Counted from the first letter of the stretch, positions 15,332 through 25,221 are shown. The stretch: 64,000 bases of DNA from Mucilaginibacter yixingensis (GCF_041080815.1 NZ_CP160205.1:1178001-1242000), one strand, 5' to 3'. A program made the numbers and translations. Notes: generated by a model not told the origin, from the letters alone.

Positions 15332-17029
15332 ATGCCAAACAATATATTCCGGAAAAAATCAATCGACCGCATTATGGCCGATGTAGAAAGCGGATTTAGC
15401 GATAGCGAACACTCGGGCGGTGTACATTTAACCAAAGCCCTCAAGGTAAAAGATCTAACCCTGATGGGTATAGCGGCCGTAGTGGGAGCGGGCATATTTT
15501 CAACCATTGGCGAGGCCGCCTTTAATGGTGGGCCGGGGGTTACCATTCTTTTTGTTATTACAGCTATTACCTGTGGATTTTCAGCTTTGTGTTACGCTGA
15601 GTTTGCCTCGCGCATCCCGGTTGCCGGTAGTGCTTATACCTACGCTTACGCGTCTTTTGGCGAACTGATTGCCTGGATCATCGGCTGGGATTTGCTGATG
15701 GAATATGCCATTGGCAACATAGCGGTAGCCATTTCCTGGAGTACCTATTTTGTTAACTTTCTGGAGGGGTTTCATATTCATGTTCCCACTTATCTAACGC
15801 TCGATTACTTCAGCGCTTTTAAAGCGCATGAGCAATTGCAGCAACTCACAGCCGCAGGCAAGCTGGGCGAAATTACCGACGGCATAAAAGCCGGCGCATT
15901 AGCCTGGAGTACAGCCCCTGGCTTTGGTAATTTTAAGCTGATTGCCAATATACCGGCATTGCTGATTGTGGTGATTATCACTTGGTTGGTTTACATTGGT
16001 ATCCGCGAAACCAAGCGGGCTACCAACGCGATGGTATTTTTAAAAATTGCCATAGTGATAGTGGTAATTATCATTGGGTTCTTCTATATCACGCCAGCTA
16101 ACTGGCATCCGTTTTTGCCTAATGGCTTTGGTGGAGTGATGAAGGGCGTGTCGGGTGTTTTCTTTGCCTACATTGGTTTTGATGCTATCTCTACCACGGC
16201 CGAGGAATGTGAGAATCCACAACGCGATTTGCCGCGCGGGATGATCTACTCGCTTATCATCTGTACGGTTTTATATGTGCTGATTGCCTTAGTGCTGACC
16301 GGCATGGTGAGCTATAAACAATTGCAGGTTGGCGATCCGCTGGCGTTTGTTTTCCTGAAGGTGGGCTTGAATAAGATTAGTTATGTGATTTCTATCAGTG
16401 CGGTTATTGCTACAGCCAGTGTGCTACTCATTTTTCAACTAGGGCAGCCCCGTATATGGATGAGTATGAGCAGGGACGGATTACTACCAAAGATATTTTC
16501 AAAAATTCACCCTAAATACCATACGCCGTCGTTCTCTACCATTATCACCGGTATTGTAGTGGCCGTGCCAGCTCTGTTTGTCAATCTAACCATCGTTACA
16601 GATTTGACCAGTATCGGCACCCTGTTTGCGTTTGTGCTGGTATGCGGTGGTGTACTGTTATTACCTAAGCAGGATGCCGTGCCAGGTCGTTTCAAATTGC
16701 CTTATATCAACTCGCGCTTTATTGCTCCTGTGCTGTTTATTGTCGGCGTGATTGTCTTCCGTAGCCAATTTAGTAGTCTGTTTGAGGGTGAGAACCTGCA
16801 TCAGAAGTTCCCTTATTTTCTTTTCATTCTGCTATCAGCTGTATTAACGGTATTTGCCGTAATCAGGCAGCTATCGCTTATTCCGGTTCTGGGATTGATC
16901 AGTTGTTTTTACCTGATGGCAGAGTTGAACTATGATAGCTGGATCCGGTTCCTGGTATGGCTGGTTGTTGGTTTGGTGCTGTATTTTACCTACGGGCTTA
17001 AGAATAGTGCACTGGCGGCGAAGGAGTAA
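15332..17029 (+). CDS. APC-family amino acid permease
   Basis: This 565-residue cytoplasmic-membrane transporter is larger than most bacterial permeases because of an insert of about 60 residues between early helices, as in cationic amino acid transporters (CAT-like). The first helix carries the APC substrate-binding signature MGIAAVVGAGIFSTIGEAA. Later segments include FFAYIGFDAISTTAEECENP, a hallmark of the CAT/YfnA branch. Twelve or more helices are apparent. It probably imports amino acids by proton coupling; the specificity is not visible. Confidence 0.9.
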   Translation: MPNNIFRKKSIDRIMADVESGFSDSEHSGGVHLTKALKVKDLTLMGIAAVVGAGIFSTIGEAAFNGGPGVTILFVITAITCGFSALCYAEFASRIPVAGSAYTYAYASFGELIAWIIGWDLLMEYAIGNIAVAISWSTYFVNFLEGFHIHVPTYLTLDYFSAFKAHEQLQQLTAAGKLGEITDGIKAGALAWSTAPGFGNFKLIANIPALLIVVIITWLVYIGIRETKRATNAMVFLKIAIVIVVIIIGFFYITPANWHPFLPNGFGGVMKGVSGVFFAYIGFDAISTTAEECENPQRDLPRGMIYSLIICTVLYVLIALVLTGMVSYKQLQVGDPLAFVFLKVGLNKISYVISISAVIATASVLLIFQLGQPRIWMSMSRDGLLPKIFSKIHPKYHTPSFSTIITGIVVAVPALFVNLTIVTDLTSIGTLFAFVLVCGGVLLLPKQDAVPGRFKLPYINSRFIAPVLFIVGVIVFRSQFSSLFEGENLHQKFPYFLFILLSAVLTVFAVIRQLSLIPVLGLISCFYLMAELNYDSWIRFLVWLVVGLVLYFTYGLKNSALAAKE

Positions 17030-17106
17030 AACAATAGAGATTAGATGATTGAAGATTAGTGTTGACCGCTCGACCGATACGTCACCAAAAAAAAATAGCG
17101 TCGGGT

Positions 17107-17240
17107 GTCATCCTGAGTAATAGAATCGCGGCGGCGGGACTATGAAAGTGACATGACAAACGAGAGGCTGTCAGTCTGAGCTTGTCGAAGACTCGCGGAG
17201 AGGCCTCGGCGCTAAAGATGATGGACAAGCCCCACCGCAC
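17107..17240. repeat. Degenerate REP-like repeat cluster
   Basis: Pieces such as GTGTCATCCTGAGTAATAG and GTCAGTCTGAGCTTGTCGAAG are spaced through this part of the 675-bp gap between the permease and ubiA. The arms no longer pair well. Confidence 0.45.
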
Positions 17241-17292
17241 GTGTTTCGACAGCGCTACCCATGGTGGGTAAAGTAAGTGCAGATGTTGAGCG

Positions 17293-17600
17293 TCAGTCCG
17301 GCTCAGTCGCCGCCGGAGGGCTGTTAGTTTTTCGTAATATAATTTGCTTCTTAAAGGCACTCAAGAAGGCTTCGCCGTTTGAAGCGCCAAAGTAACCAAA
17401 GCGCTTAACAGCGTAATGGCTTCTTGGCCGCACAAGGCCTTTGCCCTGCAAATCAGCCAGCACCACAGGGCCGCAATTACCGCCCCCTGCTGTCGCATCA
17501 CACAAATCCTGTGCTTCTGGCGGCAATTGAATGCCCTCTGCCACCACACAAACCCTCCTTGTGCTGCCCGCTTTCACCCGAAGCCCGACGCTGTTGGTTG
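17293..17600. repeat. Dispersed intergenic element of unknown nature
   Basis: This stretch has unusual, GC-richer composition and open frames in several phases on both strands; the longest minus-strand frame is 94 codons. Its left part (17352-17385, CTTAAAGGCACTCAAGAAGG then CTTCGCCGTTT) is repeated with small changes at about 28558-28590. Coding in several frames at once argues for a repeat that looks open by chance, not a gene. Confidence 0.4.
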
Positions 17601-17704
17601 ACGGCTAATAATGTTATTTCACCTTCATAGTCCCATCGCACGTGTTTTGACGGAGCTACAACATGACATCTCATTTGTTTTAGTTAAGTCAGAACTCAGC
17701 GCTC

Positions 17705-18556
17705 TTAGAAAATTAACCTATCCAACAAAAATAACACAGCAAAAACCACGCTGGCAATACCGTTGGTAGTCATAAAAGCAAAGTTTACGCGGCTTAGATC
17801 GTTAGGTTTAACCAACAGGTGTTGGTAGATCAACATCGCGCAGAAGAACACGATCCCTACGTAATACAACGCTCCCGGGTGCATAATAAAGGCAGGTGCA
17901 GTAATGAATATTGCCGAAAGTACGTGCAGAAAGGTAGACAAGCGCAATGCATTTACCTTACCCAACCAGGCCGGGATAGAGTGCAGTTTCTGGCCGCGGT
18001 CAAAGTCTTCATCCTGCAATGCGTAAATAATATCAAAGCCACTTACCCAGCAAAGTACCGAGAGCGAGAAGAAGATTGGTAGCAATTGAAATTGGCCGGT
18101 AACCACCAGATAAGCACCAATAGGAGCCAGTGACAGGCCTAAGCCCAAAACCAGGTGGCATAAGGCCGTAAAGCGCTTGGTTGCGCTGTAGCCTAAAACC
18201 ACCAACAACGCAATGGGCGAGAGATAAAAGCACAACCGGTTAATAAACCAGGTGGCGCCAATAAATAGCAAACAGTTAATAATAGTAAACGTTAATGCTG
18301 CGGTGGGCGAAATACGGCCGGCCGGGATATCGCGTTTCTGCGTGCGTGGATTTATGGCATCAATATCGCGGTCAAGATAGCGGTTAAACGCCATGGCCGA
18401 GTTACGGGCAAAAATCATACATAGCACCATCAGCAACAGTAAATGCCATTGAAAATGTGCGTGCGTAGTAGTAATAGCCAGAAAAAAGCCGATAAATGCA
18501 AACGGCATGGCAAATATGGTATGCGAGAAAGTGACTAACGAGAAATATTTTTTCAT
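17705..18556 (-). CDS. UbiA-family prenyltransferase, probable MqnP
   Basis: This 283-residue membrane prenyltransferase has both Asp-rich motifs: NRYLDRDIDAINPRTQKRD (about residues 58-76) and a second DEDFDRGQKLHS. About eight or nine membrane helices are present. In Bacteroidota that make menaquinone by the futalosine route, this branch (MqnP, annotated as 4-hydroxybenzoate polyprenyltransferase) attaches the polyprenyl chain to the naphthoate precursor. No other menaquinone gene is adjacent, so the substrate is inferred from the family. Confidence 0.85.
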   Translation of the reverse strand: MKKYFSLVTFSHTIFAMPFAFIGFFLAITTTHAHFQWHLLLLMVLCMIFARNSAMAFNRYLDRDIDAINPRTQKRDIPAGRISPTAALTFTIINCLLFIGATWFINRLCFYLSPIALLVVLGYSATKRFTALCHLVLGLGLSLAPIGAYLVVTGQFQLLPIFFSLSVLCWVSGFDIIYALQDEDFDRGQKLHSIPAWLGKVNALRLSTFLHVLSAIFITAPAFIMHPGALYYVGIVFFCAMLIYQHLLVKPNDLSRVNFAFMTTNGIASVVFAVLFLLDRLIF

Positions 18557-18600
18557 ATATCCTGAGTGCTGCCCCGGGGCAGGGTTTCAACAATAGTTTA

Positions 18601-18608
18601 CAAATGTA
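18601..18608 (-). promoter_or_regulatory. -7 box of the UbiA-family gene
   Basis: TACATTTG on the minus strand, an exact TAnnTTTG match, lies about 45 nt upstream of the start codon. Confidence 0.5.
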
Positions 18609-18718
18609 CTAAACTGTTTGATATGCGCCACCGGGCAGTAAAGATGCTTTTAAAAGCGGGGCTTACGCAAAAATTGTTATTTTTGATATCCCGCATCTGT
18701 CAACTGAACTAAATTTTG

Positions 18719-19444
18719 ATGAAAATATCGCGACTGTCTATTATCATTCCTGCTTATAACGAAGCCGCTACCATCCATCTTATTCTGAATAAAATAAAAG
18801 CCATTGAGTTGATTGATGGTATTGAAAAAGAGGTGATTATAGTGAACGATTGCTCTAAAGATAATACCACACAAGCCATTGCCAGTTATCGCGAAGCCAA
18901 CCCTGATCTTCATATTGCTTACTACGAGCACGAGGTAAACAAGGGTAAAGGCGCAGCCCTGCACACAGGGATTGCCAAAGCAACTGGCGAGTATCTCATC
19001 ATTCAGGATGCTGATTTGGAGTATGACCCGTCTGAATATAATGATCTGCTGAAACCTATTTGCAGCGGTTTTGCCGATGTGGTTTACGGTTCACGCTTTA
19101 TGGGTAGCAATCCGCATCGTATCCTGTTTTTCTGGCATACTATCGGCAATCGCTGGTTGACGTTTTTTACCAATATGTTTGCCAACCTTAACCTGACGGA
19201 TATGGAAACCTGCTATAAGCTGTTCAATACTAAAATGGTGCAGGGACTGCAATTGCGCGAGCAGCGTTTTGGTTTTGAGCCAGAGGTGACCATCAAAATG
19301 GCACGTGTGCCAAAAATCAGGATCTATGAGGTGGGCATATCCTACTATGGCCGTACCTATGACGAAGGTAAGAAGATAGGCTGGAAAGACGGTTTCAGGG
19401 CTATTTATTGTATTCTGAAGTACGGAATGTTGGGAAGGAGCTAG
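18719..19444 (+). CDS. Family 2 glycosyltransferase (DPM1-like)
   Basis: This 241-residue GT-A fold enzyme starts with SIIIPAYNEAATI. It has DCSKDNTTQ, the metal-binding IIQDADLEYDP (DxD-type, about residues 98-108) and the acceptor-side VYGSRFMG, and it ends in the YYGRTYDEGKKIGWKDGFRA segment typical of dolichol- or polyprenyl-phosphate mannosyl/glucosyl synthases. There are no C-terminal membrane helices. It probably transfers a sugar from a nucleotide donor to a lipid phosphate carrier. The ATG at 18719 is used; a TTG one codon upstream is less likely. Confidence 0.88.
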   Translation: MKISRLSIIIPAYNEAATIHLILNKIKAIELIDGIEKEVIIVNDCSKDNTTQAIASYREANPDLHIAYYEHEVNKGKGAALHTGIAKATGEYLIIQDADLEYDPSEYNDLLKPICSGFADVVYGSRFMGSNPHRILFFWHTIGNRWLTFFTNMFANLNLTDMETCYKLFNTKMVQGLQLREQRFGFEPEVTIKMARVPKIRIYEVGISYYGRTYDEGKKIGWKDGFRAIYCILKYGMLGRS

Positions 19445-19508
19445 TCCGCTAATCAGTGGTCTGTATTTCTGCGATCACTCGCGTTCTCACCGCAGCGAAG
19501 GGAAAAAA

Positions 19509-19537
19509 GGGTGTCATCCTGAGCCTTGTCGAAGGGT
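19509..19537. repeat. Half-copy of the REP-like repeat
   Basis: TGTCATCCTGAGCCTTGTCG and the following AAGG match one arm of the TGTCAT family; no partner arm follows. Confidence 0.5.
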
Positions 19538-19563
19538 GGGCGGTGGCCAAATAGCCAACTAAG

Positions 19564-19989
19564 CTACTTGTTAATCTTTACCGCATGCCCTATCATCACC
19601 CCCGGTTTATTTATTAACGGCAGGCGAATGAAGTTTGATTCGATAATGCTCTCTGGCAGGAAGATGAATTTTTTATCGTAAATGGTATTGCCAATGTAAT
19701 AACTGAGCCAGTACTCATTATTCAGACCAAAAGTTTGCTCGTCTATCGGTTCAATTATCTTGAATGCTTCGGCATCCACCTGCGGAAACATGTGGCGCAA
19801 GGTTGACGTTTTAACCTGCTCGCCGTCTTTTTCGCCATAACCGCGTGAGGTAATCAGCACGTTTTCTATCGGCTCCTTTTTTAAGTTGATCAGATAAACA
19901 TACCAGGTTTTGTGCTCTGCGTTTTCAGCTTCAAGCGCCACGGCAACGGCTATGTCTTCAACTCTATTTTCGGGCAGGTCTTTTTTCAT
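19564..19989 (-). CDS. Conserved hypothetical cytosolic protein
   Basis: This 141-residue acidic protein has no signal peptide or membrane helix. The pattern of alternating hydrophobic strands (TWYVYLINLKKEPIENVLI) and an end segment LINKPGVMIGHAVKI suggests a small beta-rich domain. I recall similar proteins in Sphingobacteriaceae but no function. It is a single gene ahead of the PorP/SprF locus. Confidence 0.7.
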   Translation of the reverse strand: MKKDLPENRVEDIAVAVALEAENAEHKTWYVYLINLKKEPIENVLITSRGYGEKDGEQVKTSTLRHMFPQVDAEAFKIIEPIDEQTFGLNNEYWLSYYIGNTIYDKKFIFLPESIIESNFIRLPLINKPGVMIGHAVKINK

Positions 19990-20082
19990 TCTGTTACTAT
20001 CTCAGGGCACGAAGATAACTAATCATTAAACTTAAAAATCAGGATTTTGGTTTTCTTTTTAGCTCTGGTGTTCGGTATCAGC

Positions 20083-21075
20083 CTAAAACCGTGGGCAATC
20101 CAGTTTGCCGCTGTGTGCTCCTTTTCTGTAAATTAACGATATTTCTACCGTGTTAGGGCGATAGTTGATGGTGTTGTTATAAGGTACGGCATAGTTCATC
20201 CCCAGGGTAAAATCCTGAAAGTCCATACCTACGTAAGGGACGTATGAGTCGCCAAAACGCAACCAACTGCCAAAGCTAATGTTAAATGCGTTCTCGTTAT
20301 TATTGGCTTTTACGCTATAAATCGCACCAATCATCTGGTCGTGCGCGCCATTCTGGGTCATATACATGCCGCTCAAAATAATAGAAGAGCGATTGCCCAT
20401 ATTGATTTCGCCACCGGCATGGAAGGTTTCGCGGAAAGGAACTTTGATACCTTCTGAAGTGAACAGCGATTCTGTTGGCCTTGCAAGGTGGTAAACAGAT
20501 GCACCGGCATACCAGGATGCGTTTTCGTTTTTAAACGAATACAGTACGCCGGCATGGGCGTCGTAATAACTGGCAGACGATTTATAACTATCTACACTAA
20601 CCGGAATAGAGGTGTCAAACTTATTGCCGTCATATTGAGAGGCAAAGGTGAGGTTGTTAAAGTCTATAAACGTATTTGCATAGGTAAACTGCAGGCCCAC
20701 GCTTAAACGCTGGCGACCGCCCTCATCCAAACTTTTATGATAAGCAGCAGATGCCGAGATGTAGTTACTTTTTAACGCACCGTTTAACGAGGCATCAAAC
20801 ACGCCGGAAAGCCCGACAGCCAGAATATCATCTTCAGGGATACGATTAGGCAACAACTTGGCATCAACAGAGATGCTGGTGGTGTTGTACTTATAACCCA
20901 CATTGGCCCATTGCTGGCGTTGATTGAGGGCCACGCGCATGTCGCCATCAAAAAAGCCGGTATAGGCTGGATTAAGACTTAGCGGTGAAGCAAAATATTG
21001 GGTAAAGTGCGGATCTTGCGCAAACAGCTGGCTGCTGATAGTCAGACTTAAACAGATAAGTAGAATCCTTTTCAT
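20083..21075 (-). CDS. PorP/SprF-family type IX secretion membrane protein
   Basis: This 330-residue outer-membrane beta-barrel protein has a signal peptide (LLICLSLTISSQLFAQ) followed directly by DPHFTQYFASPLSLNPAYTG, the hallmark N-terminus of PorP/SprF. The C-terminus has alternating strands. In Flavobacterium, SprF-like proteins are needed to secrete or attach cargo carrying a type B C-terminal domain. The preceding gene, 7 bp upstream, encodes such a cargo, so the two are probably a dedicated pair. Confidence 0.92.
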   Translation of the reverse strand: MKRILLICLSLTISSQLFAQDPHFTQYFASPLSLNPAYTGFFDGDMRVALNQRQQWANVGYKYNTTSISVDAKLLPNRIPEDDILAVGLSGVFDASLNGALKSNYISASAAYHKSLDEGGRQRLSVGLQFTYANTFIDFNNLTFASQYDGNKFDTSIPVSVDSYKSSASYYDAHAGVLYSFKNENASWYAGASVYHLARPTESLFTSEGIKVPFRETFHAGGEINMGNRSSIILSGMYMTQNGAHDQMIGAIYSVKANNNENAFNISFGSWLRFGDSYVPYVGMDFQDFTLGMNYAVPYNNTINYRPNTVEISLIYRKGAHSGKLDCPRF

Positions 21076-21082
21076 CTCTTTA

Positions 21083-24000
21083 TTATTTTAATAAAACGGT
21101 ATTACCGCTTCGGTGAACAATGTTTCCCAGGTAGTCAACTCCCTCAGATACCCAGGTGAAGGTATCCAGGAAGGCAATAGCGCCTTTAAACTGGCCGTCC
21201 CACCCTTTATCGGCACTGGCGTCGTTGGTTTCATACACCATATTGCCCCAACGGTTATATAGTTTGAAGAATTTAAAGACCTTAACGCCCTTAAGAAAAG
21301 GGTATAGCTTGTTATTAGTTACTTGCATTGGTGTAAAGGCAGTTGGCACCAGGATGTCTGGCACCGGCGCCAGGAAAACCTCTACCGGGGCTACCACATA
21401 ACAGCCGTAAGCATTGGCTGCCTTGATGTAATAAGTGCCGGTTTCGCCAACAGCTTTCGGGTTTTTTACGGGCACGGTGAGCGATGAATTGGCCCAATAA
21501 GTGTAAGTGGCATTGCTGGTGCTCCTGCTCATGTCTACGGCTTGGGTCAGATCAACAGTGCGGGGTTGATAGAGTGCTTTTAGTGGCTGGGTATAAACAA
21601 CCGGCAGCCTGTGAACGTTAACCAACACCGCACCTACGGTATAGCAGCCTGATGTATTGGTGGCTTTGATATAGTACCGGCCACTATCGGCAACGGCTCT
21701 GTAGTTGGTAAGCGGCGTGGTAGCGGCTGCATCACGCCAGTAAGTAAAAGTTAATTTACTGCTTGAGCCAGCGGTGATGTATGATGCGCTCAGATCTACC
21801 CTGCCTGGCATGCAAATATCAGCAGGCTGGTTAATCACCAGTTCGGGCAGTGCGTTTACTACTACATTAACGGCCTTCATGGTAAAGCAGCCGGCTGCGT
21901 TGGTAGCTTTAACATAATAGGTGCCACCTATAGTTACTTCTGTATTGGTTAGCGATATGGTGCCCAGGGCATCCTTCCAGTAAGATATACTAACGTTATC
22001 GCCCATGCTGCTGTGTACGGCAGAAGCTATATTCACTTTGGCAGGATAGCAAACCGGCGCCGGATCAACCACTGCAAAGTCTGGTGATTCATAAAAAGTT
22101 GCCTTTACCGGCTTAATTACTGTGCACCCCATGGCGTTGATACCCTGGATATAATAGGTGTTGGTAACGCTTACCGCCGTTGGATTATTAAGGGGATGGG
22201 TGGCCGCGGCATCTGTCCAGTAACTTAATGTTAAACCTTGTGCACTACCAGCGGTTATTGCCGCGGCCTTAAGGTTAATAGTGTTGCCAACGCAAACCGG
22301 TTTTGGGTCGGTTATGCGTAAATCTGGTAACGGCTTGATTACCACATTCACCATTTTGATGGTAAAGCAGCCAGAAGCGTTGGTAGCCTTAATATAGTAG
22401 CTACCGCTATCAGCAACTGCTGCATAGTTGATAAGAGGTAGCGTAGCTGCTGCATCACGCCAGTAAGTAAATGTTGGATTGCCTGTGGTGCCTGCTGTTA
22501 CAGCTGCAGCAGTCAGGTCTACTTTACCTGCATAACAAACGTCAGCCGGTTGGTTTATGACCAGCACGGGGAGGGCATTTACAACAACGTTAACAGCTTT
22601 GATGGTAACACAGCCGGTTACGTTGGTTGCTTTGATATAGTAAGTGCCGGTAATACCAACCTCTGCGCTACTTAACGGATTTGTAGCCTGGGCATCCTGC
22701 CAATAGGTAAGGGTAATGTTGTCGGCGGTATTATTATGTACTGCCGATGCTAAGCTAACTTTGGCTGGATAGCACACCGGGGCAGGGTCTGTTATGGTGA
22801 GATCTGGCAGGGCATAAAATGCTGCTTTAACCGGTTTAACTACGGGGCAGCCCATTGCATTGATGCCCTTGATATAATAGGTGCCGGCCACCGTTACGGC
22901 TGATGGGTTGTTGAGCTGTTGGGTAGCTGCAGCATCGGTCCAGTAGCTTAAGGTTAAGCCTTGCACGCTACCCGCGGTTACCGCTGTGGCAGTCAGGTCG
23001 AGGGTGCCGCCAATGCAAACTGGTTTTGGGTCGGTTATGCGCAAATCTGGCAGCGGTTTGATTACCACATTCACCATTTTGATGGTAAAGCAGCCAGAAG
23101 CGTTGGTAGCCTTAATATAGTAGCTACCGCTATCAGCAACTGCTGCATAGTTGATAAGAGGTAGCGTAGCTGCTGCATCACGCCAGTAAGTAAATGTTGG
23201 ATTGCCTGTGGTGCCTGCTGTTACAGCTGCAGCAGTCAGGTCTACTTTGCCTGCATAACAAACGTCGGCAGGTTGGTTTATGACCAGTACAGGGAGGGCA
23301 TTTACAACAACGTTAACAGCTTTGATGGTAACACAGCCGGTTACATTAGTTGCTTTGATATAGTAAGTGCCGGTAGTACCAACCTCTGCGCTACTTAATG
23401 GATTTGTAGCCTGGGCATCCTGCCAATAGGTAAGGGTAATGTTATCGCCGGTATTATTATATACTGCCGATGTCAAGTTAACTTTGGCTGGATAGCACAC
23501 CGGGGCAGGGTCTGTTATGGTGAGATCTGGCAGGGCATAAAATGCTGCTTTAACCGGTTTAACTACGGGGCAGCCCATTGCATTGATGCCCTTGATATAA
23601 TAGGTGCCTGCTGTTGTTACCGCTGATGGATTATTGAGCGGCTGGGTAGCGGCGGCATCGGTCCAATAACTTAACGTGAGGCCTTGCACGCTACCTGCGG
23701 TTACTGCTGGGGCAGTCAGGTCGAGGGCGCCGCCAATGCAAACTGGTTTTGGGTCGGTTATGCGCAAATCTGGCAATGGATTAATGGTAACGGTAACCGG
23801 TTTAATTACAGCGCAGCCCAGGTCATTAGTTGCTTTAACATAATAGGTGCCGCTGGTGCCTACCGCCGTAGGGTTATCAGTAAGAGGTACTGTGGCTTGC
23901 GCGTCTTTCCAGTAGCTCAATACGATACCTGTGCCGGTGGCGGCCACAACCTGTTTTGAGGTAATATCCACTTTACCCAGATAGCAAGCAGGTGCAGGAT

Positions 24001-24955
24001 TAGTTATTGTTAACCATGGGCCGTGATTATGCAGCGTGGTTGCAGTAGTAGCAGCGCAGCCCATCCCCGGGTTAGGGGTGAGATCTACGTTAACTACAGT
24101 GCCGTCTGCTGGTGCGGTTGGGAAAACCAATGTGCTGGCTGTGCCTAATACTTTAGAGCGATCTGCATTGTACCATTTATAACCGGCGTATCCGGTTGGG
24201 CCAGTCAGGGTAATGTTAGTAGCGGTATTGCAAAAATCAATGCCAACTATTGGGTTAGAACAGATTTTGTTTACATCAATGTAAGCGTAGCCAAAGTGGC
24301 CGCCCAGCGTACAACCGGCAGCCGTAAATTCTAAGCGTAGTTTTTTGCCTTTATAGGCCGAAAAGTTAAGCGTTGTGTTAAACCAGGGTTTATAAACAAC
24401 ATCTGGAGCTACGGTTGATTGTTGAAAACCCTGAAGTGCAGGTGTACTTATATAGTCAGATTCAGCACAGTCGATGTAAGATTTGTCGTCAATGTTATAA
24501 ACTTTTACTAAAAAACGAGGTTGTTGGATGTCCCAGTGTTCGCCTGTTCTAAATGCGATGGCGCATGCGTAGGTGACTGAGAAATCGTCGCCGCTGGTTG
24601 GTACGGTAAAGGTGTAAGTAACTTCTGAAGCCTGCCCGCCCGAAAGGTCGTTACCCAGTTTGATGGTATAATTGCTGCCGTTTGGCGAGGCAATAGGAAA
24701 ACCTCCCCATTTATCCAGGGCTTTGCTTTTGGCTATGATGGCTTGTGCATTGGCTGTAGGCGGGGTAGGGTTCACTGCTATAACGTTAACCAAAACGTTA
24801 TTGATAGTTTGAACCTGGGCATTGCCGGTAAGGCATTGCCAGTTAGTAAAATCGCCCATCTCAAAATCCATGTTGAGTGGGCAGCTGCCTCCCGTTTGCG
24901 CATAAAGCAACGGCGCAGCAAAAAGCATAACAATAGTTAAAATTAGAGGACGCAT
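21083..24955 (-). CDS. Giant repeat protein with gliding-motility type C-terminal domain (T9SS cargo)
   Basis: This 1290-residue secreted or surface protein has a signal peptide (~residues 1-19), then a 200-residue N-terminal domain beginning CPLNMDFEMGDFTNWQC that looks like a jelly-roll. About eleven modules of ~80 residues follow, each with a ...DPxPVC start, a TYW(x)DA core, YYIKATN and a late GC. Modules come as a three-part unit repeated three times with a 241-residue (723-bp) period. The last ~95 residues (IVPTAFTP-like start, YNRWGNMVYE, GWDGQFKG, GNTVLLK) match the gliding-motility-associated type B domain recognised by type IX secretion. It is probably an adhesin or mucin-like surface filament, exported with the downstream PorP/SprF protein. 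Confidence 0.88.
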   Translation of the reverse strand: MRPLILTIVMLFAAPLLYAQTGGSCPLNMDFEMGDFTNWQCLTGNAQVQTINNVLVNVIAVNPTPPTANAQAIIAKSKALDKWGGFPIASPNGSNYTIKLGNDLSGGQASEVTYTFTVPTSGDDFSVTYACAIAFRTGEHWDIQQPRFLVKVYNIDDKSYIDCAESDYISTPALQGFQQSTVAPDVVYKPWFNTTLNFSAYKGKKLRLEFTAAGCTLGGHFGYAYIDVNKICSNPIVGIDFCNTATNITLTGPTGYAGYKWYNADRSKVLGTASTLVFPTAPADGTVVNVDLTPNPGMGCAATTATTLHNHGPWLTITNPAPACYLGKVDITSKQVVAATGTGIVLSYWKDAQATVPLTDNPTAVGTSGTYYVKATNDLGCAVIKPVTVTINPLPDLRITDPKPVCIGGALDLTAPAVTAGSVQGLTLSYWTDAAATQPLNNPSAVTTAGTYYIKGINAMGCPVVKPVKAAFYALPDLTITDPAPVCYPAKVNLTSAVYNNTGDNITLTYWQDAQATNPLSSAEVGTTGTYYIKATNVTGCVTIKAVNVVVNALPVLVINQPADVCYAGKVDLTAAAVTAGTTGNPTFTYWRDAAATLPLINYAAVADSGSYYIKATNASGCFTIKMVNVVIKPLPDLRITDPKPVCIGGTLDLTATAVTAGSVQGLTLSYWTDAAATQQLNNPSAVTVAGTYYIKGINAMGCPVVKPVKAAFYALPDLTITDPAPVCYPAKVSLASAVHNNTADNITLTYWQDAQATNPLSSAEVGITGTYYIKATNVTGCVTIKAVNVVVNALPVLVINQPADVCYAGKVDLTAAAVTAGTTGNPTFTYWRDAAATLPLINYAAVADSGSYYIKATNASGCFTIKMVNVVIKPLPDLRITDPKPVCVGNTINLKAAAITAGSAQGLTLSYWTDAAATHPLNNPTAVSVTNTYYIQGINAMGCTVIKPVKATFYESPDFAVVDPAPVCYPAKVNIASAVHSSMGDNVSISYWKDALGTISLTNTEVTIGGTYYVKATNAAGCFTMKAVNVVVNALPELVINQPADICMPGRVDLSASYITAGSSSKLTFTYWRDAAATTPLTNYRAVADSGRYYIKATNTSGCYTVGAVLVNVHRLPVVYTQPLKALYQPRTVDLTQAVDMSRSTSNATYTYWANSSLTVPVKNPKAVGETGTYYIKAANAYGCYVVAPVEVFLAPVPDILVPTAFTPMQVTNNKLYPFLKGVKVFKFFKLYNRWGNMVYETNDASADKGWDGQFKGAIAFLDTFTWVSEGVDYLGNIVHRSGNTVLLK
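22343..23300 (-). repeat. 723-bp higher-order tandem repeat inside the T9SS cargo gene
   Basis: Near-identical DNA recurs with a 723-bp offset; for example CCAGAAGCGTTGGTAGCC occurs at 22371 and again at 23094. This is 241 codons, so the frame is kept. The nearly identical blocks (about 22343-22580 and 23066-23300) indicate a recent duplication or gene conversion. Confidence 0.75.
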
Positions 24956-25124
24956 AACGTTCTTCCTATACCAATTAGGAAGTATAGTATATGCAGTTAT
25001 CCAAAAACTATTCCATGGGGCTGATAATCACCGCCGATTATCAATATGTGAAGACACTATGTAAAACCGTTATGCAATCGTTAAGTATTAGTAAACATTA
25101 AGTGTAAACTTGCTAACCACAATG

Positions 25125-25158
25125 AAAAAAGGGGATAAGTTTGGCACTTATCCCCTTT
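25125..25158 (-). terminator. Intrinsic terminator of topA
   Basis: GGGGATAAGT and ACTTATCCCC arms enclose a 5-nt loop. A run of A on the plus strand gives a U-tail for minus-strand transcripts, 63 nt after the topA stop; it could also act on the plus strand. Confidence 0.8.
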
Positions 25159-25221
25159 GGGTGCTTTTGTGGAAATATGAACAGGGTATGTGTAGTATTT
25201 ACCCCAATTGTAACACGCCTG

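Noticed and set aside
17293..17577. A 94-residue minus-strand protein
   Set aside because: Other frames on both strands are open too, part of it is repeated elsewhere, and there is no start-site context; treated as a repeat.
22961..23959. Plus-strand ORFs inside the T9SS cargo gene
   Set aside because: They are antisense shadows of the repeats and recur with the repeat period.
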